Source of the DNA: CBDAQV01 sp965199335 | Lineage (GTDB): Bacteria > Pseudomonadota > Alphaproteobacteria > CALMVH01 | DNA: 64,000 nucleotides | Assembly (NCBI GenBank): GCA_965199335.1 | Contig: CBDAQZ010000003.1 | Location: 310,001-374,000, forward strand | Reading direction: 5' to 3' | Shown here: positions 34,578 to 43,798 of the stretch, one piece after another | How the letters are laid out: the number at the start of each line of letters is the position of its first letter | Position numbering within the stretch: position 1 is the stretch's first letter | Made by a program: the position numbers and the translations under genes | The notes under the pieces: model-generated | What the model saw: the letters and a program-made list of their open reading frames with translations, nothing else | The model's database searches: none | Told to the model about the DNA's origin: nothing

Positions 34578-36197
34578 CTAATCCTCGCGGATATCGGAAG
34601 GTAGCGCATCGGTCGAATTCCCGCCATGGATACGCATCTGAACGCCCGCTGACCGTGCCTCGACGACGCATGCGGTATTCACAAGCATTTGGTCGACGAA
34701 ATTATCGGTCGATCCCTGTTCGCGGAACACGCTGGCAAAGGGCTCTACGGCAGGGAAAGCCTTGCCGAGCAGCGCTTCATAGATGGGGACGATCGGATCG
34801 TATGCTCCGTGCGCGCCCTGGCGCATGCCATGGGCTGCCCGCATGGCATTCGGCGAGCCCGATATCGATGCCGTCGGCGTCGCCTCCTGCGGGGGCAGTC
34901 CGATCTGCGTCTTGACGTACTGCATGTGCAGGTCCCGCCACGTCCGTATCGCCAGATGCAGCTGGTTCGCCCGGCAAAGCAGCTCGTATTTATCGTGGGT
35001 GGCGCGGTCCTGTGCGGGATCGCTCACGATCCGTTGCAGGCCAGCGGCAAGCTCCTCCTCGCCGAAGGGACGCTTGTCCATCGCGCAGGATTTGACCGCC
35101 GCACAAAAAAGTTCATACAGCGGCGCGAACAGGCCTTGCTTGATATTGGGGGAGTGGCTGCCGCTCGTGATGCCGAGGGACCCGCGTATGTCCTGGTACC
35201 TGTTGACGCTGAGGTTCCTGAGGATCGGTACGACATTCCGGTTCACGACGGCAAGCATGGCGAGCACGATATGCATGTCATCCAGCGCCCGAAGAACGTC
35301 CCCGTCCGGTGAAAGAAGGGCCCTGATCGAGTCGGCGATAAGCCTGTTGGCCTGGCTCACCAGAATCTCGCTCATCTGGTGATAGGCGCGGAACTGCCGC
35401 AGAAAATTATCTCCCGTCTGGTCGATCTCGTTCACCGCCAGGTCGAGGGCTTCGGTTCCTACAAGTCTTATATAAAATGCCTTCGCATCTTCTTCCGCTC
35501 CCGGTTGCACGCCGGGAACATTGACGGTCTGGCTTGCCCAAAGATTTGTGTAGGTGCTGTCGACAAAAGCCTGGTGGGTGATGTTGCGGCTGGCTTCGTG
35601 GATATCATGCCCGCCTATTTGATCGGGGTTTATCATGCCGGCCTTCGCGATAGTCTCGTGCAAGATCCTCAAGTCAGCGAGACACGCACCGCCACTGGGT
35701 GAATCCGAAATCCTGATGCAATACCCCTTATCCCAACCCGGCAACTTTTCGGCGAGCGTGAAAAGAGAATAGAGCGTTTCCTGGAAGGAGCTTATCCAAC
35801 GATATTTTTCCTCGGCATCGCCGAATTTCCCGTCTTCGATATCCCGCGCTACGCGCCCTGCCAGGTCGCGCGTATTCAAGATCGCGATCTCTGCCGCCTG
35901 CAAGACCGCACGGAGATTTCCCGCACGGCGATTGCGGGTAAGGTCGATCCCGAGGTCCGCCTCGGCAAGCCTGTCCAGGGCATGAAGATCCGTATAGCCC
36001 GCCAACACCCGCAAGGATGCCTTTTCGCCGTTTACAGTCAGCCTGTCGAGTTTTTCGTTTCTGTCGGCCTCGCTTAAGCCGGCTTCCTGCAATTTCGACA
36101 ACGCGGCCGCATCGGCCATCGGGACGGCAGAACCACGAAGGCTTTCCCATTTGAAAAGCCGGTCCAGAATATCATCTGGTGCAAGATGATCTGCCAT
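34578..36197 (-). CDS. Hypothetical protein, possibly haem-dioxygenase (TDO/IDO/PrnB)-like
   Basis: This is a 539-residue, largely helical soluble protein. I see a weak resemblance to the tryptophan/indoleamine 2,3-dioxygenase superfamily in the C-terminal half. DIRGSLGITSGSHSPNIKQG recalls the substrate loop of these enzymes (form SGxQSxxF). NQLHLAIRTWRDLHMQYVKTQIG recalls the histidine-containing haem helix. The order of the two matches the family. The N-terminal ~250 residues are unfamiliar. It stands alone, convergent with the GH16 gene and divergent from prfA. Function stays open. Confidence 0.6.
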   Translation of the reverse strand: MADHLAPDDILDRLFKWESLRGSAVPMADAAALSKLQEAGLSEADRNEKLDRLTVNGEKASLRVLAGYTDLHALDRLAEADLGIDLTRNRRAGNLRAVLQAAEIAILNTRDLAGRVARDIEDGKFGDAEEKYRWISSFQETLYSLFTLAEKLPGWDKGYCIRISDSPSGGACLADLRILHETIAKAGMINPDQIGGHDIHEASRNITHQAFVDSTYTNLWASQTVNVPGVQPGAEEDAKAFYIRLVGTEALDLAVNEIDQTGDNFLRQFRAYHQMSEILVSQANRLIADSIRALLSPDGDVLRALDDMHIVLAMLAVVNRNVVPILRNLSVNRYQDIRGSLGITSGSHSPNIKQGLFAPLYELFCAAVKSCAMDKRPFGEEELAAGLQRIVSDPAQDRATHDKYELLCRANQLHLAIRTWRDLHMQYVKTQIGLPPQEATPTASISGSPNAMRAAHGMRQGAHGAYDPIVPIYEALLGKAFPAVEPFASVFREQGSTDNFVDQMLVNTACVVEARSAGVQMRIHGGNSTDALPSDIRED

Positions 36198-36305
36198 TCC
36201 CTGTCCGTATGATTATGGCAGGCAAGATACCCCCTCTTCGTCTTTATACCAGCGAAAAGACGGTGCACCATTGCCCCCTGCCCGCATCCCGGCTACCTAG
36301 TCCCC

Positions 36306-37379
36306 GTGAAAATCGATCATAATCTGGAACGCGTCGCCTCGCGTCACGAGGAACTGTCCGCGCTGCTGTCGAAACCCGGCGTCAGCGCCGAGGACTACGG
36401 CAAGTTCTCCAAGGAATACGCGGAGCTGACGCCCGTGGCCGAAGCGATAGCCGAGGTCAGGCGCGCCAGCGCCGAGCGGGCAGACCTGGCCGCCATGCTT
36501 GCCGACCCGGCGACCGACGCCGAAATGCGGGGATTGGCCCAGGACGACCTGAACGCGCTTGACAAGCGCCTGCCCGAGCTCGAGCACCAGATCAGGCTGG
36601 CGCTGCTGCCCCGCGATCCGGCGGACGAGAAGAACGCCATCCTGGAAATCCGCGCCGGCACCGGCGGCGACGAAGCGGCCCTGTTCGCCAGCGACCTGTT
36701 CGCCATGTACCAGAAATATGCCGGGCTGCAGGGGTGGCGGTTCGAGCCGATGGAAATCTCGACCAACGATGTCGGCGGGTTCCGCGACGCCACCGCCGCG
36801 ATCTCGGGGCGAACCGTGTTCGCAAGGCTTAAGTTCGAATCCGGCGTGCACCGCGTGCAGCGCGTGCCCACGACGGAGACGCAGGGACGCATCCACACTT
36901 CCACCGCCACGGTCGCCGTACTGCCGGAAGCCGAGGAAGTCGACATCGACATCCAGGAAAAGGATCTGCGCATCGATGTCTTCCGCTCGTCCGGTCCCGG
37001 CGGGCAGTCGGTCAACACGACTGACAGCGCGGTGCGGATCACGCATATCCCGACCGGCACTGTGGTTTCGCAACAGGACGAGAAATCGCAGCTGAAGAAC
37101 AAGGCCAAGGCGATGAAGATCCTGCGTGCGCGCCTGTACGATGCGGAACGCAGCCGCGTCGATGCGGAACGCTCGGCAACCCGCCGCGGCCAGGTCGGCA
37201 CTGGCGATCGCTCCGAGCGCATCCGCACCTATAACTTCCCGCAGGGCCGCGTCAGCGATCACCGCATCAACCTGACGACCTACAACATCGCCAAGGTGAT
37301 GACGGGCGAGGCCCTGGATGAATTCATCCAGGCCCTGACCGCTGCCGATCAGGCCGAGCGCCTGGGATCTCTGGAATGA
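36306..37379 (+). CDS. prfA: Peptide chain release factor 1
   Basis: This 357-residue factor ends translation at UAA and UAG. It has AGTGGDEAALFA in the middle domain, the GGQ peptidyl-transfer motif at 232-234, and RITHIPTGTVV. The start is a GTG giving KIDHNLERVASRHEEL. It overlaps prmC by four bases, which encodes the methylase of the GGQ glutamine. Confidence 0.96.
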   Translation: MKIDHNLERVASRHEELSALLSKPGVSAEDYGKFSKEYAELTPVAEAIAEVRRASAERADLAAMLADPATDAEMRGLAQDDLNALDKRLPELEHQIRLALLPRDPADEKNAILEIRAGTGGDEAALFASDLFAMYQKYAGLQGWRFEPMEISTNDVGGFRDATAAISGRTVFARLKFESGVHRVQRVPTTETQGRIHTSTATVAVLPEAEEVDIDIQEKDLRIDVFRSSGPGGQSVNTTDSAVRITHIPTGTVVSQQDEKSQLKNKAKAMKILRARLYDAERSRVDAERSATRRGQVGTGDRSERIRTYNFPQGRVSDHRINLTTYNIAKVMTGEALDEFIQALTAADQAERLGSLE

Positions 37380-38224
37380 CGATTACCCAGCGTGGCGCGC
37401 TGAAGGACGCCGTCAAGCGCCTGAAGGACAGCGGTATCGACATGCCGGTGCTGGATGCGCGGCTGTTGCTGCAATTCGCCCTGGGCGTCGATTGGGCGGC
37501 GTTGTTCACCGGCCCCGACCGCGAACTGACGCAGTTCGAGACCGACACGATCGACGCCCTGCTTCGCCGCCGCCTGACGCGCGAACCCATCAGCCGTATC
37601 GTCGGCCGGCGCGGCTTCTGGAAGTTCGATCTGGCGATCAGCCCATCGACCCTCGACCCTCGACCCGATACCGAGGCGCTTGTCATGGCGGTTCTGAAAC
37701 TGGTGCCCGACCAGCATGCGCCGCTGTCCATCCTGGATCTCGGAACCGGTTCGGGGGCCATTGTGCTGGCGCTGCTGAACGAGATGCCGAATGCAAAGGG
37801 CGTCGGACTGGATATATCGGAAGAAGCGACTGCCACCGCGGCGGCGAACGCGCTGGAGCTGGGCATGCAGGAGCGCGTCGACTTCCTGATGCGGGACTGG
37901 CATGACGGGGTCGACGGCCAGTTCGACATCGTGGTGTCTAATCCCCCTTACATTCCAGCGGGCGACATCGCGGGCCTGGAGCCGGAGGTCAAGGATTACG
38001 ACCCCCATGCCGCGCTCGACGGCGGGCTGGATGGACTGGACGCCTACCGGGCATTGGCGACCCTGGTGCCCGATGTTCTCAAATCCGGTGGCCTGCTGGC
38101 CCTGGAAGTCGGGATCGGCCAGGCCGAGGCGGTAGAGCAGATATTCGCTGCTGCGTTCACGGGCTTCGAGCGCTGGAAGGACCTGGGCAATGTCGATCGT
38201 GTGATTACGGCACGAAAGGTCTAG
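37376..38224 (+). CDS. prmC: Release factor glutamine methyltransferase PrmC
   Basis: This 282-residue SAM-dependent enzyme N5-methylates the glutamine of the release-factor GGQ motif. It has LDLGTGSGAIVLALL for SAM binding and the active-site NPPY (VVSNPPYIP). LDPRPDTEALV precedes the SAM site. The start overlaps the prfA stop, the usual pairing. Confidence 0.96.
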   Translation: MTITQRGALKDAVKRLKDSGIDMPVLDARLLLQFALGVDWAALFTGPDRELTQFETDTIDALLRRRLTREPISRIVGRRGFWKFDLAISPSTLDPRPDTEALVMAVLKLVPDQHAPLSILDLGTGSGAIVLALLNEMPNAKGVGLDISEEATATAAANALELGMQERVDFLMRDWHDGVDGQFDIVVSNPPYIPAGDIAGLEPEVKDYDPHAALDGGLDGLDAYRALATLVPDVLKSGGLLALEVGIGQAEAVEQIFAAAFTGFERWKDLGNVDRVITARKV

Positions 38225-38235
38225 CGTTTCATCGG

Positions 38236-38264
38236 TTGACATGAATCGTACTGTATATTAATAA
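38236..38264 (+). promoter_or_regulatory. Candidate sigma-70 promoter for the gene at 38288
   Basis: A perfect TTGACA (38236-38241) is followed after 17 bases by TAATAA (38259-38264) in an AT-rich stretch. An AGAGGGG ribosome site and an ATG follow within 25 bases, which fits a short leader. Confidence 0.6.
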
Positions 38265-38287
38265 TTTATAAATGATTAGAGGGGCGC

Positions 38288-39178
38288 ATGGACAGGGATA
38301 AATTTATAAAATCGGTGAGGATGAAAGCCGCCAGTTTCGTTTTGCCGACCGCCGTCGATCTCATGGTCGATTCATTTTCCCTGAGACGCCCGGGATTGAG
38401 CCTCACGAAATTCCTTATTCCCCATGCGGAGCATGCGGTTGCCGCCTCGGCCCTGGGCGCACTTTCGGACACGGTCCCGGCGGACGAGCGCCGCGACGTC
38501 CTGAAGCAATGGAACCTGCGGGCGCAGTCCCTCGTCGCGGCTGGATCCGAAAATGCAACCCCCGAAGCGCTGAAAGGCCTGTCGCACCCCGTTTTGCGTA
38601 CGACGGCCGTAGGCATCCTGATCGGCATTGCCCACCGGGAAGCGAGCGCGGGCAAAACCGCCTCTGCCAACGAAACTTTGCTGAATGCCGGCGAACTCCT
38701 GATGCAGGGCCTGTGCAAGGGTTTCGTGACGTGGGAGTCCCTTGAAACCATCGGCAGGACATTCGACACCATAAATCGGTCTGCGATACGGGAGAGCGGT
38801 GCGCCAAGCGACACGACAATCCAATGGATCGAACGCGCACTGAACCCGAAATACGGCTTGCATCCCCGTGCGGAAAAACTTGCCGGCGATGTTTTCGTCA
38901 TCTTGGAAGCGCAGAACGACCGGCAACGTGCCGGCCGCCTGGCACAAACCCTGGCACTCAACTGTGCCTCGTTCGATACAGGAGTGATCTGGAGCGAGAT
39001 CGGTGACGGGTTCGCATACGAAGCTCCCGGGCCGGCAACGCAAGGGGCAAGGCAGGTCGTCCGGATTACCCCGCGAAGCCCGGGGCATCAGGCGGGCGAA
39101 CCGCGCGCGGATGGGTTGGCAAAGGTCATTCCTTTCCAGCCGCCAAGGACCGACTCTCAGCCCGGGCCACGCACCTAG
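38288..39178 (+). CDS. Hypothetical helical protein
   Basis: I do not recognise this 296-residue protein. It is predicted soluble and mainly alpha-helical through residue ~245, with a Pro/Gly/Arg-rich, likely disordered C-terminal ~45 residues. AGAGGGG lies five bases before the ATG and a good promoter precedes it. It interrupts the common prfA-prmC-DUF4167 order, so it may be an insertion. Confidence 0.7.
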   Translation: MDRDKFIKSVRMKAASFVLPTAVDLMVDSFSLRRPGLSLTKFLIPHAEHAVAASALGALSDTVPADERRDVLKQWNLRAQSLVAAGSENATPEALKGLSHPVLRTTAVGILIGIAHREASAGKTASANETLLNAGELLMQGLCKGFVTWESLETIGRTFDTINRSAIRESGAPSDTTIQWIERALNPKYGLHPRAEKLAGDVFVILEAQNDRQRAGRLAQTLALNCASFDTGVIWSEIGDGFAYEAPGPATQGARQVVRITPRSPGHQAGEPRADGLAKVIPFQPPRTDSQPGPRT

Positions 39179-39330
39179 CAGGCTCCTTTTGCTAAAGTCT
39201 TGGCATCGGCTGCCGGTCTCGCTATAGTCCTCCGATCGGAGCCACGACCACACCCGTTCCTAGGCGGTGAATGCGGCGCAGGTCTCCATTTTCCACGCTT
39301 GGCGTTTTTTCCTGAAGGTGATCGGCAGTG

Positions 39331-40095
39331 ATGAGGCAAGGCCCCAACAATAACAACAAGCGCGGCCGTAGCCGTAGCGGCAATCCGCAGCATGGCGGTG
39401 GCAATGGCGGCGGCAACAACGGCGGCAATCGCCGGCCGCATACGCCCAACCGCAATCAGAGCTTCGACAGCAACGGCCCCGATGTGCGCATTCGCGGCAG
39501 CGCCTACCAGGTGTTTGAAAAATACCTGAATCTAGCGCGCGACGCCACCGCGGCAGGCGACCGCATCATGGCTGAAAGCTACTACCAGCATGCCGAGCAC
39601 TACTACCGCGTCATCAACGTGATGGAATACGGCCCTGACGACCAGCGCCGCCCGCGTTCCGACAGCTACAACAACCAGGGCCAGCAGCAATACAACGGCG
39701 ATCAGTTCGGCGAACAATCCGACCAGCAGGGAGGCGACGAGCCGCAGGGTCCGGATGGGCAGAACGAACGCCCCCGCGACGATCGCCAACGGGACGAGCG
39801 GCCCCGGGACGACCGCCAGCGCGATGACGGCCAGAGAGACGATCGTCACCGGAACGATCGCAATCGGAACGACCGGCATCAGAACGACCAGGGCCATGGC
39901 GATCAGAACCAAGGTAACGATCAGCCTTTCGGCCCGGAACAGCCTTATAGCCGAGCGCCGCGCTTCACCGGCGACGAGCCGCAGCCTTACCCACAGACTC
40001 CTGAACACGAGCAGAAAACCGGCCCGCTGCCGCGTGAGGAACTGTCGGACAGCGGCAACGAAGAAGAATTCGACGAGGCGGGACAGCCGGAATAG
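39331..40095 (+). CDS. DUF4167 domain protein with Asp/Arg/Asn-rich tail
   Basis: This 254-residue protein has a Gly/Asn-rich basic head, then the DUF4167 core (RIRGSAYQVFEKYLNLARDA and ESYYQHAEHYYRVI). A long low-complexity tail follows, rich in Asp-Arg and Asn-Arg repeats (~145-200), with an acidic end. DUF4167 proteins are typical of Alphaproteobacteria next to prfA-prmC; composition suggests RNA contact or phase separation, but function is unknown. The tail DNA holds short tandem repeats. I use the ATG at 39331; a GTG directly before it is the alternative. Confidence 0.88.
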   Translation: MRQGPNNNNKRGRSRSGNPQHGGGNGGGNNGGNRRPHTPNRNQSFDSNGPDVRIRGSAYQVFEKYLNLARDATAAGDRIMAESYYQHAEHYYRVINVMEYGPDDQRRPRSDSYNNQGQQQYNGDQFGEQSDQQGGDEPQGPDGQNERPRDDRQRDERPRDDRQRDDGQRDDRHRNDRNRNDRHQNDQGHGDQNQGNDQPFGPEQPYSRAPRFTGDEPQPYPQTPEHEQKTGPLPREELSDSGNEEEFDEAGQPE

Positions 40096-40154
40096 TTCCG
40101 GCGGGATGGTATTAGGCTTTGCAAATTATTCTATCTGCCATAATCTATCTGTGA

Positions 40155-41255
40155 ATGACCAATCGGACGACAGCACAGGATACTCCTAGGCAGACCGCCA
40201 CAACGGTCATGCACGTGCTGATCAATCCGTATGAAAAGACCCGGCTGCGCATTGCCGCTGCCGATGAATTGCTGGAAATGGCTCTAAACGGTCCCAATCA
40301 GGAGTTCGCCTTGCTGCAGGGCGAGGTCAAAGCCCATATCCCCGAACTGATGGCGATGCAGACCGGCAAGCAGAGCACGGACCTGCGCATAAGAACGGAT
40401 CTTTTCATGCATGCTGTAGAGATGCGTGTAAGAACCGGCGATGCGGTGCCGCAGGCCGGTCCGGCCAGCCTGGATACCGCCCCTGCACAGACAGCCAACG
40501 AAGCTGGACAATCTGTTTATGGTGCCGCGCTCGACCGCCTTAACAGGATCACGGCCTCGTTGCTGCTGACCCCTTTAAATGTATTCTTTTCCCCCATCTG
40601 GGAATCGAGATTGGCGGAAAATTCAGTAGCGAAGAACGCCGACCTGGACGATCGTTCGACTTTGTTTGGACCTGCGACGCCACACGTCCTGCTAACGCTT
40701 GCAAACGCCAAAGAAGCGCAGATGGTCGATGGCGTTCTGGCACATTACGGCATTACCCACCTGCCTATTTCGTCGGACCCTTACGCGATACGCATCGAGC
40801 AGATGCACCTCTCCGAAATTACCGAAGCCAGGGCGACAAAAATCGAACAGGCGCTGCCTTTGGCCCTCGATGCGCTGGAAGGCAGCGCGAAGGCTTTCGG
40901 ATTGAAGCTGGTGCCCAATCTTCCGGATCTGGCAAAATGGAAATTGACCGGCACGAACAAGGATCGACCGGCCTCCCTGGTTCTCTCGTCGGCAGCGGTC
41001 GATACGCTTGATAGATATGCCGATGCATTATCCAGTGCCGGTGTTGCCTTCGAACGCGTCGATGGTGCTTTGCACGGCATTACGCAGTTGTCCGTCTCGC
41101 CGCTTACCCTTTTCACTCTCGACCCCAAGCGCGTGTGGTCGATTGCACCGGCGCCTTCGGGCACTGCCGACGACGACAGGCATATTCCTGCGTCCGAAAC
41201 CACAATCCCCTTCAGCACCCGCAACAACCAGCGCCCGGATACGCCCGGCTTCTGA
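40155..41255 (+). CDS. Hypothetical protein upstream of hrcA
   Basis: I do not recognise this 366-residue protein. It has no signal peptide; a helical N-terminal third (YEKTRLRIAAADELLEMAL) is followed by a more mixed middle and a polar C-terminal tail. Its stop overlaps the hrcA start codon by one base, so the two are probably translationally coupled. An alternative start at the ATG at 40209 (MHVLINPYEK) would drop 18 residues. Confidence 0.65.
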   Translation: MTNRTTAQDTPRQTATTVMHVLINPYEKTRLRIAAADELLEMALNGPNQEFALLQGEVKAHIPELMAMQTGKQSTDLRIRTDLFMHAVEMRVRTGDAVPQAGPASLDTAPAQTANEAGQSVYGAALDRLNRITASLLLTPLNVFFSPIWESRLAENSVAKNADLDDRSTLFGPATPHVLLTLANAKEAQMVDGVLAHYGITHLPISSDPYAIRIEQMHLSEITEARATKIEQALPLALDALEGSAKAFGLKLVPNLPDLAKWKLTGTNKDRPASLVLSSAAVDTLDRYADALSSAGVAFERVDGALHGITQLSVSPLTLFTLDPKRVWSIAPAPSGTADDDRHIPASETTIPFSTRNNQRPDTPGF

Positions 41256-42289
41256 TGTCGGCCGACCTTAACGCGCGTGCGCGTGAAATCCTGCGGCTGA
41301 TTGTCGATACCTATGTCGAAAGCGGCGAACCGGTCGGGTCGCGCACCCTGTCGCGCCGGCTCAGCCAGACGATGTCGCCCGCAACCATCCGTAACGTCAT
41401 GGCCGACCTGGAAGATGCAGGGCTGCTATACGCGCCGCACACATCGGCGGGGCGCCTGCCGACCAGCGCGGGGCTGCGCCTGTTCGTGAACGGCCTGCTG
41501 CAGATGGGCGCGCTGTCGCAGGACGAGCGGACCAGCATCGAATCCCAATGCGCCATCGATGGCCGTTCGCTGTCAGATGCGCTGGGCGAGGCGACCACCC
41601 TGCTATCCGGGCTTTCGGGTTGCGCCGGCCTGGTGCTGGCTCCCAAGACCGACCGGCCGTTGAAGCATATAGAGTTCGTCAGCCTGGGGCCGGGCCGCGC
41701 GCTGGTGGTGCTGGTCACGGCCGACGGCGTGGTGGAGAACCGCGTCATCGAAGTGCCTTTGGACATTCCCATCTCCAGCCTGACCATGGCCAGCAACTAC
41801 CTGACGACGCGGCTATCGGGGCGCACGCTGGGCGAGGCGCGCGACGAGGTCCTGACCGAGATCACGGCGCAGCAGAGCGAGCTGGACCAGCTAACAGCTA
41901 AGGTGGTGCAAGCCGGGATCGCGACATGGACCGGCGGCGATACCGGCCAGCTGATCGTGCGCGGGCAGGCCAATCTGCTGACCGTCGGCGAAGGCGGCGC
42001 GCAGGACATCGACCGCATCCGTGCGCTGTTCGAGGCGCTGGAAACGCGCGAAGCACTGCTGAAGCTGATCGAAGTGACCGGCAACGGCGAGGGCGTACAG
42101 ATCTTCATCGGCGCGGAAAACGCTTTGTTCGACCATGCCGGATGTTCGATGATCGTGACGCCCTATACCAACCGCAGCGAACAGATCGTCGGCGCCATCG
42201 GCGTCATCGGCCCGTTGCGGCTCAATTACGCGCGCATCATCCCGCTGGTTGATTACACGGCGAAGGTGGTCGGCAAGCTGATCGGCTGA
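41255..42289 (+). CDS. hrcA: Heat-inducible transcription repressor HrcA
   Basis: This 344-residue repressor binds CIRCE elements of groESL and dnaK-type operons. The winged-helix N-terminus (REILRLIVDTYVESGEPVGS, then MSPATIRNVMADLEDAGLL) is complete. The C-terminal IGAENALFDHAGCSMIVTPY and GVIGPLRLNYARIIPLVDY blocks are diagnostic. grpE, the usual downstream neighbour, is absent and I saw no CIRCE inverted repeat in the window, so its targets lie elsewhere. Confidence 0.95.
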   Translation: MSADLNARAREILRLIVDTYVESGEPVGSRTLSRRLSQTMSPATIRNVMADLEDAGLLYAPHTSAGRLPTSAGLRLFVNGLLQMGALSQDERTSIESQCAIDGRSLSDALGEATTLLSGLSGCAGLVLAPKTDRPLKHIEFVSLGPGRALVVLVTADGVVENRVIEVPLDIPISSLTMASNYLTTRLSGRTLGEARDEVLTEITAQQSELDQLTAKVVQAGIATWTGGDTGQLIVRGQANLLTVGEGGAQDIDRIRALFEALETREALLKLIEVTGNGEGVQIFIGAENALFDHAGCSMIVTPYTNRSEQIVGAIGVIGPLRLNYARIIPLVDYTAKVVGKLIG

Positions 42290-42305
42290 AGCAAATACCG
42301 GACTG

Positions 42306-42656
42306 TCAGGCAATCCTTCTCAGTGGCGCTGCGTCATCTGCCATTTGATCGATGGTTGTGTGCCGCACGACGATCGGCATGTCGCTTTCGAACAGGCAGA
42401 GATATTTACGTCCCGGCTCGATCGAAGCGGGATCGATCAGCTGGTCGATCTGCGTATGGATGGTCCGATGCGGTGGGCCGAGCAGCATATGCGGGACTGT
42501 CGGCGCACGCCCCTTGGAATAGATTGTCACGAACACCCGGGCTTCGAGGGCGGCACCGTTGAAGATCGAGATCGTCTCATGCCCCTGTACCGCAGACCCA
42601 GGCGAGGCATAGGTTTCGGGAAGGGCCCAACGTGTTTTTCCAACCGGCATCAGCAT
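42306..42656 (-). CDS. Sensory rhodopsin transducer-like protein (ASRT family)
   Basis: This 116-residue all-beta protein matches the Anabaena sensory rhodopsin transducer family: a K-x-RWALPETY start, GHETISIFNGA, a VTIYSKGRAP strand and the C-terminal ESDMPIVVRHTTID. ASRT is a soluble tetramer that interacts with a microbial rhodopsin; homologues without a rhodopsin are widespread and may bind carbohydrates or other ligands. No rhodopsin gene is in the window. It is convergent with hrcA. The ATG at 42656 or the one two codons later could start it. Confidence 0.8.
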   Translation of the reverse strand: MLMPVGKTRWALPETYASPGSAVQGHETISIFNGAALEARVFVTIYSKGRAPTVPHMLLGPPHRTIHTQIDQLIDPASIEPGRKYLCLFESDMPIVVRHTTIDQMADDAAPLRRIA

Positions 42657-42784
42657 GGTAAGGTACTTTGTGTTTTACTAAAAAAAACAACGCCGTTGGC
42701 AGGTAGTTGTTCCGGCGACGGCAAAAGTCCAGGGGCAAAACCTCATGTTGTGCCCCCGCCCTTCCTGTAGTAATAAAAACCGAC

Positions 42785-42877
42785 GGAGGGGTGGCCGAGT
42801 GGCTGAAGGCGACGGTTTGCTAAACCGTTATACGGGGTTAACCTGTATCGTGAGTTCGAATCTCATCCCCTCCGCCA
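42785..42877 (+). tRNA. tRNA-Ser (anticodon GCT)
   Basis: The sequence folds as a class II tRNA with a long variable arm. The acceptor stem is GGAGGGG with CCCCTCC, G is the discriminator and CCA is encoded. The D arm has GGCCGAGTGGCTGAAGGC. The anticodon loop TTTGCTAAA carries GCT at 42819-42821. The T arm is GAGTTCGAATCTC. It reads AGC/AGU serine codons. The 3' end borders recombinase remnants, so it may have been an integration site. Confidence 0.97.
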
Positions 42878-42894
42878 CGTTAAGTGCTTTATAT

Positions 42895-43197
42895 TATTGA
42901 TTTTTTTGATCGATTTTTTTCGCGGCGCACACTGCCGCAGTTCCGCTCCGATCATAGACCAGAGACTTCTGGAAACGCTCGCAAATCACCCGCCTCGTCG
43001 GTGAGCTTTCCCTGAAGCGAGCTGGTATCACGACTGGTCGGCTGACGTTTGTTGCCCTGCCAGTTTCCGTCAAGCCTGGCCTGGGTTTCCTGCCAGAGAT
43101 CCTCATCGATGATGGCAGAGTGCTGACCGGTATGAAGCAACCCCTTGTGCCGAACTTGCCCCCGATAGACCGGATCCCGCCCGTTCCAGCGGTAGGG
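42895..43197 (-). pseudogene. Serine recombinase remnant (C-terminal part)
   Basis: One minus-strand frame gives DPVYRGQVRHKGLLHTGQHSAI and DEDLWQETQARLD, which is the 'recombinase' domain found after the catalytic domain in large serine integrases and resolvases. The frame then breaks near LTDEAGD. The catalytic N-terminal domain is missing. The upstream side is joined to an hsdM fragment near 43185. Confidence 0.65.
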
Positions 43198-43553
43198 TCA
43201 TAGATCGTGCGGACCGAACCCGGCTTGTTCAGGGCGGTTTCATCCTCTCCGAGCAACAGCTCAACCATGAGCTGGATCACGTCTCGGGGCGTGAAATGCT
43301 CTCCCGCCGTCTCGTTTGAGAGTTCTGCAAAACGGCGGATCAGCTCTTCGAAGACAAGCCCCATTTGCCGGCTTTCGACCCGCTCGGGGCTGAGATCGAA
43401 GTTCGCGAACTTCTCCGTAACCAAGTACAGCAGGTTAGCCTTATGTAGCCGCTCCACCTGGGCGGCGAAATCGAACCGTTCGAAAATGTCCCGCACGTCG
43501 GAGGAGAAGGCCTGGATATAGCTGTGCAGATTGGCGCGAAGATTGTCCTATAG
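43185..43553 (-). pseudogene. Type I restriction methyltransferase (HsdM) fragment
   Basis: The fragment encodes NLRANLHSYIQAFSSDVRDI, GLVFEELIRRFAELSNETAG and EHFTPRDVIQLMVELLL, and ends at the SAM motif YDPTAGTGG. These are contiguous parts of HsdM class N6-adenine methyltransferases, whose full length is ~500 residues. Both ends are missing and no hsdS or hsdR is nearby. The joint with the recombinase remnant falls right after the TAGTGG motif. Confidence 0.75.
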
Positions 43554-43798
43554 ACTTCAATTCGCCCCACCTCCAAAACCTAAAATGAATTCTGGCAGAC
43601 CATCGAGAGCTAAACAGTCAGATCCAAACCGACCTACAAACCGACCTATTAATTTCAGCCTGGTTTCTCGTAGGATATTAGATGACAGGCATACCACGGT
43701 AAGCGAGGCTAATTTGGAATTTCTGGCATGGTCTTGAGCGTGATCCAATGAGGGATTTTCCATAATACAGATTCGACGACGTGGTGGGTCGTAAAATT

